A DNA stretch of 64,000 nucleotides from Loripinus fragilis (taxonomy: Eukaryota > Mollusca > Bivalvia > Lucinida > Lucinidae). The notes under the pieces are model-generated. The model searched no databases. It was not told where the DNA came from and saw only the letters and a list, made by a program, of their open reading frames with translations. Made by a program: the position numbers and the translations under genes. Numbering within the stretch: the first letter of the stretch is position 1; every line of letters begins with the position of its first letter. The stretch is taken from positions 67,377,753 to 67,441,752 of the forward strand of contig OZ026525.1 in NCBI GenBank assembly GCA_964019695.1, in the 5' to 3' direction. Positions 33,641 to 48,082 of this stretch are shown in pieces.

Positions 33641-36600
33641 AGGTCCGCGTCTGTCGAATTTCAGTCAAAAATTCAATTTTCCAAAAATTGCCTAAAATTG
33701 TGGAGAAACACTTCTTTTGATGAAAGGTATAAATAATTTAGCAAAAAAATATTTTCTTAGAACAATTTAAGATAGTACCTAATTTTCACTATTTATGTAA
33801 GGTCCGCGCCTGTCGAATTTCCGTCAAAAATTCACTTTTCCAAAAATTGCCTTAAATTGTGGAGAAACACTTCTTTTGATGAAAGGAATAAATAATTTAG
33901 CCAAAAAAATTTTTTTCTTAGCACAATTTAAGAAAGTACCTAATTTTCACTATTTTTGTAAGGTCCGCGCTAATCCAATTTTCGTCAAAAAAACAATTTT
34001 CCAAAAAAGCCTAATATTGTGGAGAAACAGTTCTTTTGATGAAAGGAATAAATAATTTAACCAAAAAATATTTTTTTAGCACAATTTAAGATAGTACCTA
34101 ATTTTCACTATTTTTGTAAGGTACGCGCCTGTCGAATTTCCGTCAAAAATTCAATTTTCAAAAAAATTGCCTAAAATTGTGGAGAAACACTTCTTTTGAT
34201 GAAAGGAATAAATAATTTAGCCAATAAATATTTTTAGCGCAGTTAAGATAGTACCCAAATTTTCACTATTTTTGTAAGGTCCGCGCCTGTTGAATTTCCG
34301 TCAAAAAATCAATTTTCCAAAAATTGCCTAAAATTGTGGAGAAACAGTTCTTTTGATGAAAGGAATAAATAATTTAGCCAAAAAATATTTTCTTATCACA
34401 GTTAAGATAGAACCTTATTTTCACTATTTTTGTAAGGTCCGCGTCTGTCGAATTTCCGTCAAAAATTCAATTTTCCAAAAATTGCCTAAAATTGTGGAGA
34501 AATACTTCTTTTGATGAAAGGTATAAATAATTTAGCAAAAAAATATTTTCTTAGAACAATTTAAGATAGTACCTAATTTTCACTATTTATGTAAGGTCCG
34601 CGCCTGTCGAATATCCGTCAAAAATTCAATTTTCCAAAAATTGCCTAAAATTGTGGATACAGTTCTTTTGATGAAAGGAATAAATAATTTAGCTAAAAAA
34701 TATTTTTTAGCACAATTTAAGATAGTACCTAATTTTCACTATTTTTGTAAAGGTATGCGCCTGTCGAATTTCCAATAAAAATTCAATTTTCCAAAAATTG
34801 CCTAAAATTGTGGAGAAACACTTCTTTTGATGAAAGGAGTAAATAATTTAGCCAAAAAATATTTTATTAGCACAATTTAAGATAATAAAAAATTTCACTA
34901 TTTTTGTAAGGTCCGCGCCTGTCGAATTTCCGTCAAAAATTCAATTTTCTAAAAATTGCCTAAAATTGTGGAGAAACAGTTCTTTTGATGAAAGGAATAA
35001 ATAATTTAGCCAAAAAATATTTTTTTAGCACAATTTAAGATAGTACCTAATTTTCACTATTTTTGTAAGGTCCGCGCCTGTCGAATTTCCGTCAAAAATT
35101 CAATTTTCCAAAAATTGCCTAAAATTGTGGAGATACAGTTCTTTTGATGAAAGGAATAAATAATTTAGCTAAAAAATATTTTTTAGCACAATTTAAGATA
35201 GTACCTAATTTTCACTATTTTTGTAAGGTCCGGGCCTGTCGAATTTCCATCAAAAATTCAATTTTCCGAAATTTGCCTAAAATTGTGGAGAAACACTTCT
35301 TTTGATGAAAGGAATAAATAATTTAGAGAAATAATATTTTCTTAGCACAATTTAAGATAGTCCCTAATTTTCACTATTTTTGTAAGGTCTGCGCCAATCC
35401 AATTTTCGTCAAAAATTCAATTTTCCAAAAATTGCCTAAAATTGTGGAGAAACACTTCTTTTGATGAAAGGAATAAATAATTTAGCCAAAAAATATTTTT
35501 TTAGCACAATTTAAGATAGTCCCTAATTTTCACTATTTTTGTAAGGTCCGCGCCAATCCAATTTTCGTCAAAAAATCAATTTTCCAAAAATTGCCTAAAA
35601 TTATGGAGAAACACTTCTTTTGATGAAAGGAATAAATTATTTAGCCAAAAAGTATTTTCTTAGCACAATTTAAGATAGTACCTAATTTTCACAATTTTTG
35701 TAAGGTCCGCGCCTGTCGAATTTCCATCAAAAATTCAATTTTCTAAAAATTGCCTAAAATTGTGGAGAAACACTTCTTTTGATGAAAGGTATAAATAATA
35801 TAGCAAAAAAATATTTTCTTAGAACAATTTAAGATAGTACCTAATTTTCACTATTTATGTAAGGTCCGCGCCTGTCGAATTTCCATCAAAAATTCAATTT
35901 TCCAAAAATTGCCTAAAATTGTGGAGAAACAGTTCTTTTGATGAAAGGAATAAATAATTTAGCCAAAAAATATTTTTTAGCACAGTTAAGATAGAACCTA
36001 ATTTTCACTATTTTTGTAAGGTCCGCGTCTGTCGAATTTCCGTCAAAAATTCAATTTTCCAAAAATTGCCTAAAATTGTGGAGAAACACTTCTTTTGATG
36101 AAAGGAATAAATAATTTAGCCAAAAAATTTTTTTTCTTAGCACAATTTAAGAAAGTACCTAATTTTCACTATTTTTGTAAGGTCCGCGCCAATCCAATTT
36201 TCGTCAAAAAATCAATTTTCCAAAAAAGCCTAATATTGTGGAGAAACAGTTCTTTTGATGAAAGGAATAAATAATTTAGCCAAAAAATATTTTTTCTTAG
36301 CACAATTTAAGAAAGTACCTAATTTTCACCATTTTTGTAAGGCTCGCCCCTGTCGAATATCCGTCAAAAATTCAATTTTCCAAAAATTGCCTAAAATTGT
36401 GGAGAAACACTTCTTTTGATGAAAGGAATAAATAATTTAGCCAAAAAGTATTTTCTTAGCACAATTTAAGATAGAACCTAATTTTACTATTTTTGTAAGG
36501 TCCGCGTCTGTCCAATTTCCGTCAAAAATTCAATTTTCCAAAAATTGCCTAAAATTGTGCAGAAACACTTCTTTTGATGAAAGGAATAAATAATTTAGCC

Positions 36601-38879
36601 AAAAATTTTTTTTTCTTAGCACAATTTAAGAAAGTACCTAATTTTCACTATTTTTGTAAGGTCCGCGCCAATCCAATTTTCGTCAAAAAATCAATTTTCC
36701 AAAAAATTGCCTAAAATTATGGAGAAACACTTCTTTTGATGAAAGGAATAAATTATTTAGCAAAAAAATATTTTTTTAGCACAATTTAAGATAGTACCTA
36801 ATTTTCACTATTTTTGTAAGGTACGCGCCTGTCGAATTTCCGTCAAAAATTCAATTTTCAAAAAAATTGCCTAAAATTGTGGAGAAACACTTCTTTTGAT
36901 GAAAGGAATAAATAATTTAGCCAAAAAATATTTTTAGCACAGTTAAGATAGTACCTAATTTTCACTATTTTTGTAAGGTACGCGCCTGTCGAATTTCCGT
37001 CAAAAATTCAATTTTCAAAAAAATTGCCTAAAATTGTGGAGAAACACTTCTTTTGATGAACGGAATAAATAATTTAGCCAAAAAATATTTTTAGCACAGT
37101 TAAGATAGTACCTAATTTTCACTATTTTTGTAAGGGGCGCGCCTGTCGAATTTCTGTCAAAAAATCAATTTTCCAAAAATTGCCTAAAATTGTGGAGAAA
37201 CAGTTCTTTTGATGAAAGGAATAAATAATTTAGCCAAAAAATATTTTTTTGCACAGTTAAGATAGAACCTAATTTTCACTATTTTTGGAAGGTCCGCGTC
37301 TGTCGAATTTCAGTCAAAAATTCAATTTTCCAAAAATTGCCTAAAATTGTGGAGAAACACTTCTTTTGATGAAAGGTATAAATAATTTAGCAAAAAAATA
37401 TTTTCTTAGAACAATTTAAGATAGTACCTAATTTTCACTATTTATGTAAGGTCCGCGCCTGTCGAATTTCCGTCAAAAATTCACTTTTCCAAAAATTGCC
37501 TTAAATTGTGGAGAAACACTTCTTTTGATGAAAGGAATAAATAATTTAGCCAAAAAAATTTTTTTCTTAGCACAATTTAAGAAAGTACCTAATTTTCACT
37601 ATTTTTGTAAGGTCCGCGCTAATCCAATTTTCGTCAAAAAATCAATTTTCCAAAAAAGCCTAATATTGTGGAGAAACAGTTCTTTTGATGAAAGGAATAA
37701 ATAATTTAACCAAAAAATATTTTTTTAGCACAATTTAAGATAGTACCTAATTTTCACTATTTTTGTAAGGTACGCGCCTGTCGAATTTCCGTCAAAAATT
37801 CAATTTTCAAAAAAATTGCCTAAAATTGTGGAGAAACACTTCTTTTGATGAAAGGAATAAATAATTTAGCCAATAAATATTTTTAGCGCAGTTAAGATAG
37901 TACCCAAATTTTCACTATTTTTGTAAGGTCCGCGCCTGTCGAATTTCCGTCAAAAAATCAATTTTCCAAAAATTGCCTAAAATTGTGGAGAAACAGTTCT
38001 TTTGATGAAAGGAATGAATAATTTAGCCAAAAAATATTTTCTTATCACAGTTAAGATAGAACCTTATTTTCACTATTTTTGTAAGGTCCGCGTCTGTCGA
38101 ATTTCCGTCAAAAATTCAATTTTCCAAAAATTGCCTAAAATTGTGGAGAAATACTTCTTTTGATGAAAGGTATAAATAATTTAGCAAAAAAATATTTTCT
38201 TAGAACAATTTAAGATAGTACCTAATTTTCACTATTTATGTAAGGTCCGCGCCTGTCGAATATCCGTCAAAAATTCAATTTTCCAAAAATTGCCTAAAAT
38301 TGTGGAGAAACAGTTCTTTTGATGAAAGGAATAAATAATTTAGCCAAAAAATATTTTTTTAGCACATTTAAGATAGAACCTAATTTTTACTATTTTTGTA
38401 AGGTCCGCGTCTGTCGAATTTCCGTCAAAAATTCAATTTTCCAAAAATTGCCTAAAATTGTGGAGAAACACTTCTTTTGATGAAAGGAATAAATAATTTA
38501 GCCAAAAAATTTTTTTTCTTAGCACAATTTAAGAAAGTACCTAATTTTCACTATTTTTGTAAGGTCCGCGCCAATCCAATTTTCGTCAAAAAATCAATTT
38601 TCCAAAAAAGCCTAATATTGTGGAGAAACAGTTCGTTTGATGAAAGGAATAAATAATTTAGCCAAAAAATATTTTTTTTAGCACAATTTAAGATAGTACC
38701 TAATTTTCACCATTTTTGTAAGGCTCGCCCCTGTCGAATATCCGTCAAAAATTCAATTTTCCAAAAATTGCCTAAAATTGTGGAGAAACACTTCTTTTGA
38801 TGAAAGGAATAAATAATTTAGCGAAAAAATATTTTCTTAGCACAATTTAAGATAGTACCTAATTTTCAATATTTTTGTA

Positions 38880-39040
38880 AGGTCCGCGCGCCTGTCAAAT
38901 TTCCGTCAAAAATTCAATTTTCCAGAAATTGCCTAAAATTGTGGAAAAACACTTCTTTTGATGAAAGGAATAAATAATTTAGCCAAAAAATATTTTCTTA
39001 GCACAAATTAAGATAGAACCTAATTTTCACTATTTTTGTA
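38880..39040. repeat. CCGCGCGCC-insertion monomer, first of 7
   Basis: The CpG box has an additional CG (GGTCCGCGCGCCTGTC), adding a fifth CpG, and is coupled to TTCAATATTTTTG upstream and TTTTCCAGAAATTGCC and GTGGAAAAACAC downstream. The same subtype starts at 43638, 44755, 53322, 55226, 56169 and 61562. At 59026 the linked variants are present but the extra CG is absent. It occurs only to the right of 38.8 kb. Confidence 0.83.
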
Positions 39041-39199
39041 AGGTCCGCGTCTGTCGAATTTCCGTCAAAAATTCAATTTTCCAAAAATTGCCTAAAATTG
39101 TGGAGAAACAGTTCTTTTGATGAAAGGAATAAATAATTTAGCCAAAAAATATTTTCTTAGCACAATTTAAGATAGTACCTAATTTTCACTATTTTTGTT

Positions 39200-40260
39200 A
39201 GGTCCGTGCCTGTCGAATTTCCGTCAAAAATTCAATTTTCCAAAAATTGCCTAAAATTGTGGAGAAACACTTCTTTTGATGAAAGGAATAAATAATTTAG
39301 AGAAAAAATATTTTCTTTGCACAATTTAAGATAGAACAAATTTTCACTATTTTTGTAAGGTCCACGCCTGTCGAATTTCCGTTAAAAATCCAATTTTCCA
39401 AAAATTGCCTAAAATTGTGGAGAAACACTTCTTTTGATGAAAGGAATAAATAATTTAGCCAAATAATATTTTCTTAGCACAATTTCAGATAGTACAAAAA
39501 TTTCAATATTTTTGTAAGGTCCGCGCCTGTCGAATTTACGTCAAAAATTCAATTTTCTGAAAATTGCCCAAAATTGTGGAGAAACACTTCTTTTGATGAA
39601 AGGAATAAATAATTTAGCCAAATAATATTTTCTGAGCACATTTTCAGATAGTACAAAAATTTCAATATTTTTGTAAGGTCCGCGCCTGTCAAATTTACGT
39701 CAAAAATTCAATTTTCTGAAAATTGCCCAAAATTGTAAAGAAACACTTCTTTTGAAGAAAGGAATAAATAATTTAGCAAAAAATATTTTCTTAGCATAAT
39801 TTAAGATAGTACCTAATTTTCACTATTTTTGTAAGGTACGCGCCTGGCGAATTTCCGTCAAAAATTCAATTTCCAAAAATTGCCTAAAATTGTGGAGTAA
39901 CACTTCTTTTGATGAAAGGAATAAATAATTTAGCCAAAAAATATTTTTAGCGCAGTTAAGATAGTACCCAAATTTTCACTATTTTTGTAAGGTCCGCGCC
40001 TGTCGAATTTCCGTCAAAAAATCAATTTTCCAAAAATTGCCTAAAATTGTGGAGAAACAGTTCTTTTGATGAAAGGAATAAATAATTTAGCCAAAAAATA
40101 TTTTCTTATCACAGTTAAGATAGAACCTTATTTTCACTATTTTTGTAAGGTCCGCGTCTGTCGAATTTCCGTCAAAAATTCAATTTTCCAAAAATTGCCT
40201 AAAATTGTGGAGAAATACTTCTTTTGATGAAAGGTATAAATAATTTAGCAAAAAAATATT
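39200..40260. repeat. Divergent heptamer segment, copy 1 of 4
   Basis: In order: GTTAGGTCCGTGCC; TTTAGAGAAAAAATA with AGATAGAACAAATTTTC; GGTCCACGCC with CCGTTAAAAATCC; two monomers with CAGATAGTACAAAAATTTC and TTTACGTC/TTTTCTGAAAATTGCCC; GAAGAAAGG with TTTAGCAAAAAATA; and CCTGGCGAATTTCC with GGAGTAACAC. These are the most divergent monomers in the window. The order is conserved in the three other copies. Confidence 0.88.
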
Positions 40261-41254
40261 TTCTTAGAACAATTTAAGATAGTACCTAATTTTCACTATT
40301 TATGTAAGGTCCGCGCCTGTCGAATATCCGTCAAAAATTCAATTTTCCAAAAATTGCCTAAAATTGTGGAGAAACAGTTCTTTTGATGAAAGGAATAAAT
40401 AATTTAGCCAAAAAATATTTTTTAGCACATTTAAGATAGAACCTAATTTTCACTATTTTTGTAAGGTCCGCGTCTGTCCAATTTCCGTCAAAAATTCAAT
40501 TTTCCAAAAATTGCCTAAAATTGTGGAGAAACACTTCTTTTGATGAAAGGAATAAATAATTTAGCCAAAAATTTTTTTTTCTTAGCACAATTTAAGAAAG
40601 TACCTAATTTTCACTATTTTTGTAAGGTCCGCGCCAATCCAATTTTCGTCAAAAAATCAATTTTCCAAAAATTGCCTAAAATTATGGAGAAACACTTCTT
40701 TTGATGAAAGGAATAAATTATTTAGCAAAATAATATTTTTTTAGCACAATTTAAGATAGTACCTAATTTTCACTATTTTTGTAAGGTACGCGCCTGTCGA
40801 ATTTCCATCAAAAATTCAATTTTCAAAAAAATTGCCTAAAATTGTGGAGAAACACTTCTTTTGATGAAAGGAATAAATAATTTAGCCAAAAAATATTTTT
40901 AGCACAGTTAAGATAGTACCTAATTTTCACTATTTTTGTAAGGTACGCGCCTGTCGAATTTCCGTCAAAAATTCAATTTTCAAAAAAATTGCCTAAAATT
41001 GTGGAGAAACACTTCTTTTGATGAACGGAATAAATAATTTAGCCAAAAAATATTTTTAGCACAGTTAAGATAGTACCTAATTTTCACTATTTTTGTAAGG
41101 GGCGCGCCTGTCGAATTTCTGTCAAAAAATCAATTTTCCAAAAATTGCCTAAAATTGTGGAGAAACAGTTCTTTTGATGAAAGGAATAAATAATTTAGCC
41201 AAAAAATATTTTTTTGCACAGTTAAGATAGAACCTAATTTTCACTATTTTTGGA

Positions 41255-42047
41255 AGGTCCGCGTCTGTCGAATTTCAGTCAAAAATTCAATTTTCCAAAA
41301 ATTGCCTAAAATTGTGGAGAAACACTTCTTTTGATGAAAGGTATAAATAATTTAGCAAAAAAATATTTTCTTAGAACAATTTAAGATAGTACCTAATTTT
41401 CACTATTTATGTAAGGTCCGCGCCTGTCGAATTTCCGTCAAAAATTCACTTTTCCAAAAATTGCCTTAAATTGTGGAGAAACACTTCTTTTGATGAAAGG
41501 AATAAATAATTTAGCCAAAAAAATTTTTTTCTTAGCACAATTTAAGAAAGTACCTAATTTTCACTATTTTTGTAAGGTCCGCGCTAATCCAATTTTCGTC
41601 AAAAAAACAATTTTCCAAAAAAGCCTAATATTGTGGAGAAACAGTTCTTTTGATGAAAGGAATAAATAATTTAACCAAAAAATATTTTTTTAGCACAATT
41701 TAAGATAGTACCTAATTTTCACTATTTTTGTAAGGTACGCGCCTGTCGAATTTCCGTCAAAAATTCAATTTTCAAAAAAATTGCCTAAAATTGTGGAGAA
41801 ACACTTCTTTTGATGAAAGGAATAAATAATTTAGCCAATAAATATTTTTAGCGCAGTTAAGATAGTACCCAAATTTTCACTATTTTTGTAAGGTCCGCGC
41901 CTGTTGAATTTCCGTCAAAAAATCAATTTTCCAAAAATTGCCTAAAATTGTGGAGAAACAGTTCTTTTGATGAAAGGAATAAATAATTTAGCCAAAAAAT
42001 ATTTTTTTGCACAGTTAAGATAGAACCTAATTTTCACTATTTTTGGA
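41255..42047. repeat. 793-bp pentamer, first of a tandem pair (copy C)
   Basis: TTGGAAGG marks at 41255 and 42048 are 793 bp apart, with the same monomer order as at 17136-17928. The second unit runs into the TTATCACAGTTAAGATAG monomer near 42,800. Confidence 0.83.
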
Positions 42048-45000
42048 AGGTCCGCGTCTGTCGAATTTCAGTCAAAAATTCAATTTTCCAAAAATTGCCT
42101 AAAATTGTGGAGAAACACTTCTTTTGATGAAAGGTATAAATAATTTAGCAAAAAAATATTTTCTTAGAACAATTTAAGATAGTACCTAATTTTCACTATT
42201 TATGTAAGGTCCGCGCCTGTCGAATTTCCGTCAAAAATTCACTTTTCCAAAAATTGCCTTAAATTGTGGAGAAACACTTCTTTTGATGAAAGGAATAAAT
42301 AATTTAGCCAAAAAAATTTTTTTCTTAGCACAATTTAAGAAAGTACCTAATTTTCACTATTTTTGTAAGGTCCGCGCTAATCCAATTTTCGTCAAAAAAA
42401 CAATTTTCCAAAAAAGCCTAATATTGTGGAGAAACAGTTCTTTTGATGAAAGGAATAAATAATTTAACCAAAAAATATTTTTTTAGCACAATTTAAGATA
42501 GTACCTAATTTTCACTATTTTTGTAAGGTACGCGCCTGTCGAATTTCCGTCAAAAATTCAATTTTCAAAAAAATTGCCTAAAATTGTGGAGAAACACTTC
42601 TTTTGATGAAAGGAATAAATAATTTAGCCAATAAATATTTTTAGCGCAGTTAAGATAGTACCCAAATTTTCACTATTTTTGTAAGGTCCGCGCCTGTTGA
42701 ATTTCCGTCAAAAAATCAATTTTCCAAAAATTGCCTAAAATTGTGGAGAAACAGTTCTGTTGATGAAAGGAATAAATAATTTAGCCAAAAAATATTTTCT
42801 TATCACAGTTAAGATAGAACCTTATTTTCACTATTTTTGTAAGGTCCGCGTCTGTCGAATTTCCGTCAAAAATTCAATTTTCCAAAAATTGCCTAAAATT
42901 GTGGAGAAACAGTTCTTTTGATGAAAGGAATAAATAATTTAGCCAAAAAATATTTTTTTAGAACAATTTAAGATAGTACCTAATTTTCACTATTTATGTA
43001 AGGTCCGCGCCTGTCGAATATCCGTCAAAAATTCAATTTTCCAAAAATTGCCTAAAATTGTGGAGAAACAGTTCTTTTGATGAAAGGAATAAATAATTTA
43101 GCCAAAAAATATTTTTTTAGCACATTTAAGATAGAACCTAATTTTCACTATTTTTGTAAGGTCCGCGTCTGTCGAATTTCCGTCAAAAATTCAATTTTCC
43201 AAAAATTGCCTAAAATTGTGGAGAAACACTTCTTTTGATGAAAGGAATAAATAATTTAGCCAAAAAATTTTTTTTCTTAGCACAATTTAAGAAAGTACCT
43301 AATTTTCACTATTTTTGTAAGGTCCGCGCCAATCCAATTTTCGTCAAAAAATCAATTTTCCAAAAAAGCCTAATATTGTGGAGAAACAGTTCGTTTGATG
43401 AAAGGAATAAATAATTTAGCCAAAAAATATTTTTTTTAGCACAATTTAAGATAGTACCTAATTTTCACCATTTTTGTAAGGCTCGCCCCTGTCGAATATC
43501 CGTCAAAAATTCAATTTTCCAAAAATTGCCTAAAATTGTGGAGAAACACTTCTTTTGATGAAAGGAATAAATAATTTAGCGAAAAAATATTTTCTTAGCA
43601 CAATTTAAGATAGTACCTAATTTTCAATATTTTTGTAAGGTCCGCGCGCCTGTCAAATTTCCGTCAAAAATTCAATTTTCCAGAAATTGCCTAAAATTGT
43701 GGAAAAACACTTCTTTTGATGAAAGGAATAAATAATTTAGCCAAAAAATATTTTCTTAGCACAAATTAAGATAGAACCTAATTTTCACTATTTTTGTAAG
43801 GTCCGCGTCTGTCGAATTTCCGTCAAAAATTCAATTTTCCAAAAATTGCCTAAAATTGTGGAGAAACACTTCTTTTGATGAAAGGAATAAATAATTTAGC
43901 CAAAAAATTTTTTTTCTTAGCACAATTTATGAAAGTACCTAATTTTCACTATTTTTGTAAGGTCCGCGACAATCCAATTTTCGTCAAAAAATCAATTTTC
44001 CAAAAAAGCCTAAAATTGTGGAGAAACACTTCTTTTGATGATAGGAATAAATAATTTAGCCAAAAAATATTTTCTTAGCACAATTTAAGATAGTACCTAA
44101 TTTTCACTATTTTTGTTAGGTCCGCGCCTGTCGAATATCCGTCAAAAATTCAATTTTCCAAAAATTGCCTAAAATTGTGGAGAAACAGTTCTTTTGATGA
44201 AAGGAATAAATAATTTAGCCAAAAAATATTTTTTTAGCACATTTAAGATAGAACCTAATTTTTACTATTTTTGTAAGGTCCGCGTCTGTCGAATTTCCGT
44301 CAAAAATTCAATTTTCCAAAAATTGCCTAAAATTGTGGAGAAACACTTCTTTTGATGAAAGGAATAAATAATTTAGCCAAAAAATTTTTTTTCTTAGCAC
44401 AATTTAAGAAAGTACCTAATTTTCACTATTTTTGTAAGGTCCGCGCCAATCCAATTTTCGTCAAAAAATCAATTTTCCAAAAAAGCCTAATATTGTGGAG
44501 AAACAGTTCGTTTGATGAAAGGAATAAATAATTTAGCCAAAAAATATTTTTTTTAGCACAATTTAAGATAGTACCTAATTTTCACCATTTTTGTAAGGCT
44601 CGCCCCTGTCGAATATCCGTCAAAAATTCAATTTTCCAAAAATTGCCTAAAATTGTGGAGAAACACTTCTTTTGATGAAAGGAATAAATAATTTAGCGAA
44701 AAAATATTTTCTTAGCACAATTTAAGATAGTACCTAATTTTCAATATTTTTGTAAGGTCCGCGCGCCTGTCAAATTTCCGTCAAAAATTCAATTTTCCAG
44801 AAATTGCCTAAAATTGTGGAAAAACACTTCTTTTGATGAAAGGAATAAATAATTTAGCCAAAAAATATTTTCTTAGCACAAATTAAGATAGAACCTAATT
44901 TTCACTATTTTTATAAGGTCCGCGTCTGTCGAATTTCCGTCAAAAATTCAATTTTCCAAAAATTGCCTAAAATTGTGGAGAAACAGTTCTTTTGATGAAA

Positions 45001-45233
45001 GGAATAAATAATTTAGCCAAAAAATATTTTCTTAGCACAATTTAAGATAGTACCTAATTTTCACTATTTTTGTTAGGTCCGTGCCTGTCGAATTTCCGTC
45101 AAAAATTCAATTTTCCAAAAATTGCCTAAAATTGTGGAGAAACACTTCTTTTGATGATAGGAATAAATAATTTAGCCAAAAAATATTTTCTTAGCACAAT
45201 TTAAGATAGTACCTAATTTTCACTATTTTTGTT

Positions 45234-46294
45234 AGGTCCGTGCCTGTCGAATTTCCGTCAAAAATTCAATTTTCCAAAAATTGCCTAAAATTGTGGAGAA
45301 ACACTTCTTTTGATGAAAGGAATAAATAATTTAGAGAAAAAATATTTTCTTTGCACAATTTAAGATAGAACAAATTTTCACTATTTTTGTAAGGTCCACG
45401 CCTGTCGAATTTCCGTTAAAAATCCAATTTTCCAAAAATTGCCTAAAATTGTGGAGAAACACTTCTTTTGATGAAAGGAATAAATAATTTAGCCAAATAA
45501 TATTTTCTTAGCACAATTTCAGATAGTACAAAAATTTCAATATTTTTGTAAGGTCCGCGCCTGTCGAATTTACGTCAAAAATTCAATTTTCTGAAAATTG
45601 CCCAAAATTGTGGAGAAACACTTCTTTTGATGAAAGGAATAAATAATTTAGCCAAATAATATTTTCTGAGCACATTTTCAGATAGTACAAAAATTTCAAT
45701 ATTTTTGTAAGGTCCGCGCCTGTCAAATTTACGTCAAAAATTCAATTTTCTGAAAATTGCCCAAAATTGTGGAGAAACACTTCTTTTGAAGAAAGGAATA
45801 AATAATTTAGCAAAAAATATTTTCTTAGCATAATTTAAGATAGTACCTAATTTTCACTATTTTTGTAAGGTACGCGCCTGGCGAATTTCCGTCAAAAATT
45901 CAATTTCCAAAAATTGCCTAAAATTGTGGAGTAACACTTCTTTTGATGAAAGGAATAAATAATTTAGCCAAAAAATATTTTTAGCGCAGTTAAGATAGTA
46001 CCCAAATTTTCACTATTTTTGTAAGGTCCGCGCCTGTCGAATTTCCGTCAAAAAATCAATTTTCCAAAAATTGCCTAAAATTGTGGAGAAACAGTTCTTT
46101 TGATGAAAGGAATAAATAATTTAGCCAAAAAATATTTTCTTATCACAGTTAAGATAGAACCTTATTTTCACTATTTTTGTAAGGTCCGCGTCTGTCGAAT
46201 TTCCGTCAAAAATTCAATTTTCCAAAAATTGCCTAAAATTGTGGAGAAATACTTCTTTTGATGAAAGGTATAAATAATTTAGCAAAAAAATATT
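45234..46294. repeat. Divergent heptamer segment, copy 2 of 4
   Basis: It lies 6,034 bp after copy 1 with the same variant series. It is preceded by an additional GTTAGGTCCGTGCC monomer at 45075. Copy 1 has TTGTAAAGAAACAC near 39735 where this copy has TTGTGGAGAAACAC. Confidence 0.87.
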
Positions 46295-47288
46295 TTCTTA
46301 GAACAATTTAAGATAGTACCTAATTTTCACTATTTATGTAAGGTCCGCGCCTGTCGAATATCCGTCAAAAATTCAATTTTCCAAAAATTGCCTAAAATTG
46401 TGGAGAAACAGTTCTTTTGATGAAAGGAATAAATAATTTAGCCAAAAAATATTTTTTAGCACATTTAAGATAGAACCTAATTTTCACTATTTTTGTAAGG
46501 TCCGCGTCTGTCCAATTTCCGTCAAAAATTCAATTTTCCAAAAATTGCCTAAAATTGTGGAGAAACACTTCTTTTGATGAAAGGAATAAATAATTTAGCC
46601 AAAAATTTTTTTTTCTTAGCACAATTTAAGAAAGTACCTAATTTTCACTATTTTTGTAAGGTCCGCGCCAATCCAATTTTCGTCAAAAAATCAATTTTCC
46701 AAAAATTGCCTAAAATTATGGAGAAACACTTCTTTTGATGAAAGGAATAAATTATTTAGCAAAATAATATTTTTTTAGCACAATTTAAGATAGTACCTAA
46801 TTTTCACTATTTTTGTAAGGTACGCGCCTGTCGAATTTCCATCAAAAATTCAATTTTCAAAAAAATTGCCTAAAATTGTGGAGAAACACTTCTTTTGATG
46901 AAAGGAATAAATAATTTAGCCAAAAAATATTTTTAGCACAGTTAAGATAGTACCTAATTTTCACTATTTTTGTAAGGTACGCGCCTGTCGAATTTCCGTC
47001 AAAAATTCAATTTTCAAAAAAATTGCCTAAAATTGTGGAGAAACACTTCTTTTGATGAACGGAATAAATAATTTAGCCAAAAAATATTTTTAGCACAGTT
47101 AAGATAGTACCTAATTTTCACTATTTTTGTAAGGGGCGCGCCTGTCGAATTTCTGTCAAAAAATCAATTTTCCAAAAATTGCCTAAAATTGTGGAGAAAC
47201 AGTTCTTTTGATGAAAGGAATAAATAATTTAGCCAAAAAATATTTTTTTGCACAGTTAAGATAGAACCTAATTTTCACTATTTTTGGA

Positions 47289-48082
47289 AGGTCCGCGTCT
47301 GTCGAATTTCAGTCAAAAATTCAATTTTCCAAAAATTGCCTAAAATTGTGGAGAAACACTTCTTTTGATGATAAGGTATAAATAATTTAGCAAAAAAATA
47401 TTTTCTTAGAACAATTTAAGATAGTACCTAATTTTCACTATTTATGTAAGGTCCGCGCCTGTCGAATTTCCGTCAAAAATTCACTTTTCCAAAAATTGCC
47501 TTAAATTGTGGAGAAACACTTCTTTTGATGAAAGGAATAAATAATTTAGCCAAAAAAATTTTTTTCTTAGCACAATTTAAGAAAGTACCTAATTTTCACT
47601 ATTTTTGTAAGGTCCGCGCTAATCCAATTTTCGTCAAAAAAACAATTTTCCAAAAAAGCCTAATATTGTGGAGAAACAGTTCTTTTGATGAAAGGAATAA
47701 ATAATTTAACCAAAAAATATTTTTTTAGCACAATTTAAGATAGTACCTAATTTTCACTATTTTTGTAAGGTACGCGCCTGTCGAATTTCCGTCAAAAATT
47801 CAATTTTCAAAAAAATTGCCTAAAATTGTGGAGAAACACTTCTTTTGATGAAAGGAATAAATAATTTAGCCAATAAATATTTTTAGCGCAGTTAAGATAG
47901 TACCCAAATTTTCACTATTTTTGTAAGGTCCGCGCCTGTTGAATTTCCGTCAAAAAATCAATTTTCCAAAAATTGCCTAAAATTGTGGAGAAACAGTTCT
48001 TTTGATGAAAGGAATAAATAATTTAGCCAAAAAATATTTTTTTGCACAGTTAAGATAGAACCTAATTTTCACTATTTTTGGA
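47289..48082. repeat. Pentamer (794 bp), first of a tandem pair (C/D boundary)
   Basis: TTGGAAGG marks at 47289 and 48083; the extra base is the insertion near 47371. The unit is otherwise in the same order as the other pentamers. Confidence 0.82.

Larger units (their letters stand above)
29991..35384. repeat. Rearranged 34-monomer block spanning the B-to-C transition
   Basis: It begins as the counterpart of 15232-18881, with AATTTGCACTATT near 30608 and an AscI-type box at 31581. It has lost one monomer near 31,300, gained a 320-bp dimer at 33006-33325 and gained a further TTGGAAGG unit (33641). Near 34,390 it passes into a segment resembling 14,240-15,232, including the GTGGATACAG and GGTATGCGCC monomers. 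Confidence 0.82.
38250..44124. repeat. Nested repeat E1 (about 5.88 kb, 37 monomers)
   Basis: It aligns with 44,125 onward at an offset of 5,875 bp near its start (38341/44216). The offset is 6,034 bp after one extra GATGATAGG/GTTAGGTCCGTGCC monomer in the second copy (39200/45234, 41101/47135). It includes a pair of pentamers (41255, 42048). Its last kilobase (43,000-44,124) is a 7-monomer near-copy of its own start, at an offset of 4,758 bp. Confidence 0.82.
33050..47491. repeat. Super-repeat copy C (about 14.44 kb, 91 monomers)
   Basis: It aligns with the sequence from 47,492 onward at a constant 14,442-bp offset. Shared private marks include GTAAAGGTATG with its extra A (34747/49189), GATAATAAAAAATTTC (near 34883/49325), GTGCAGAAACAC (near 36558/51000) and GGAATGAATAATT (near 38013/52455). 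Its first 5 kb resembles A and B. From 38,250 it carries monomers absent from A and B, including CCGCGCGCC, GTTAGGTCCGTGCC, TGGCGAATTTCC and CAGATAGTACAAAAATTTC types. It is therefore a related but distinct super-repeat. Confidence 0.87.
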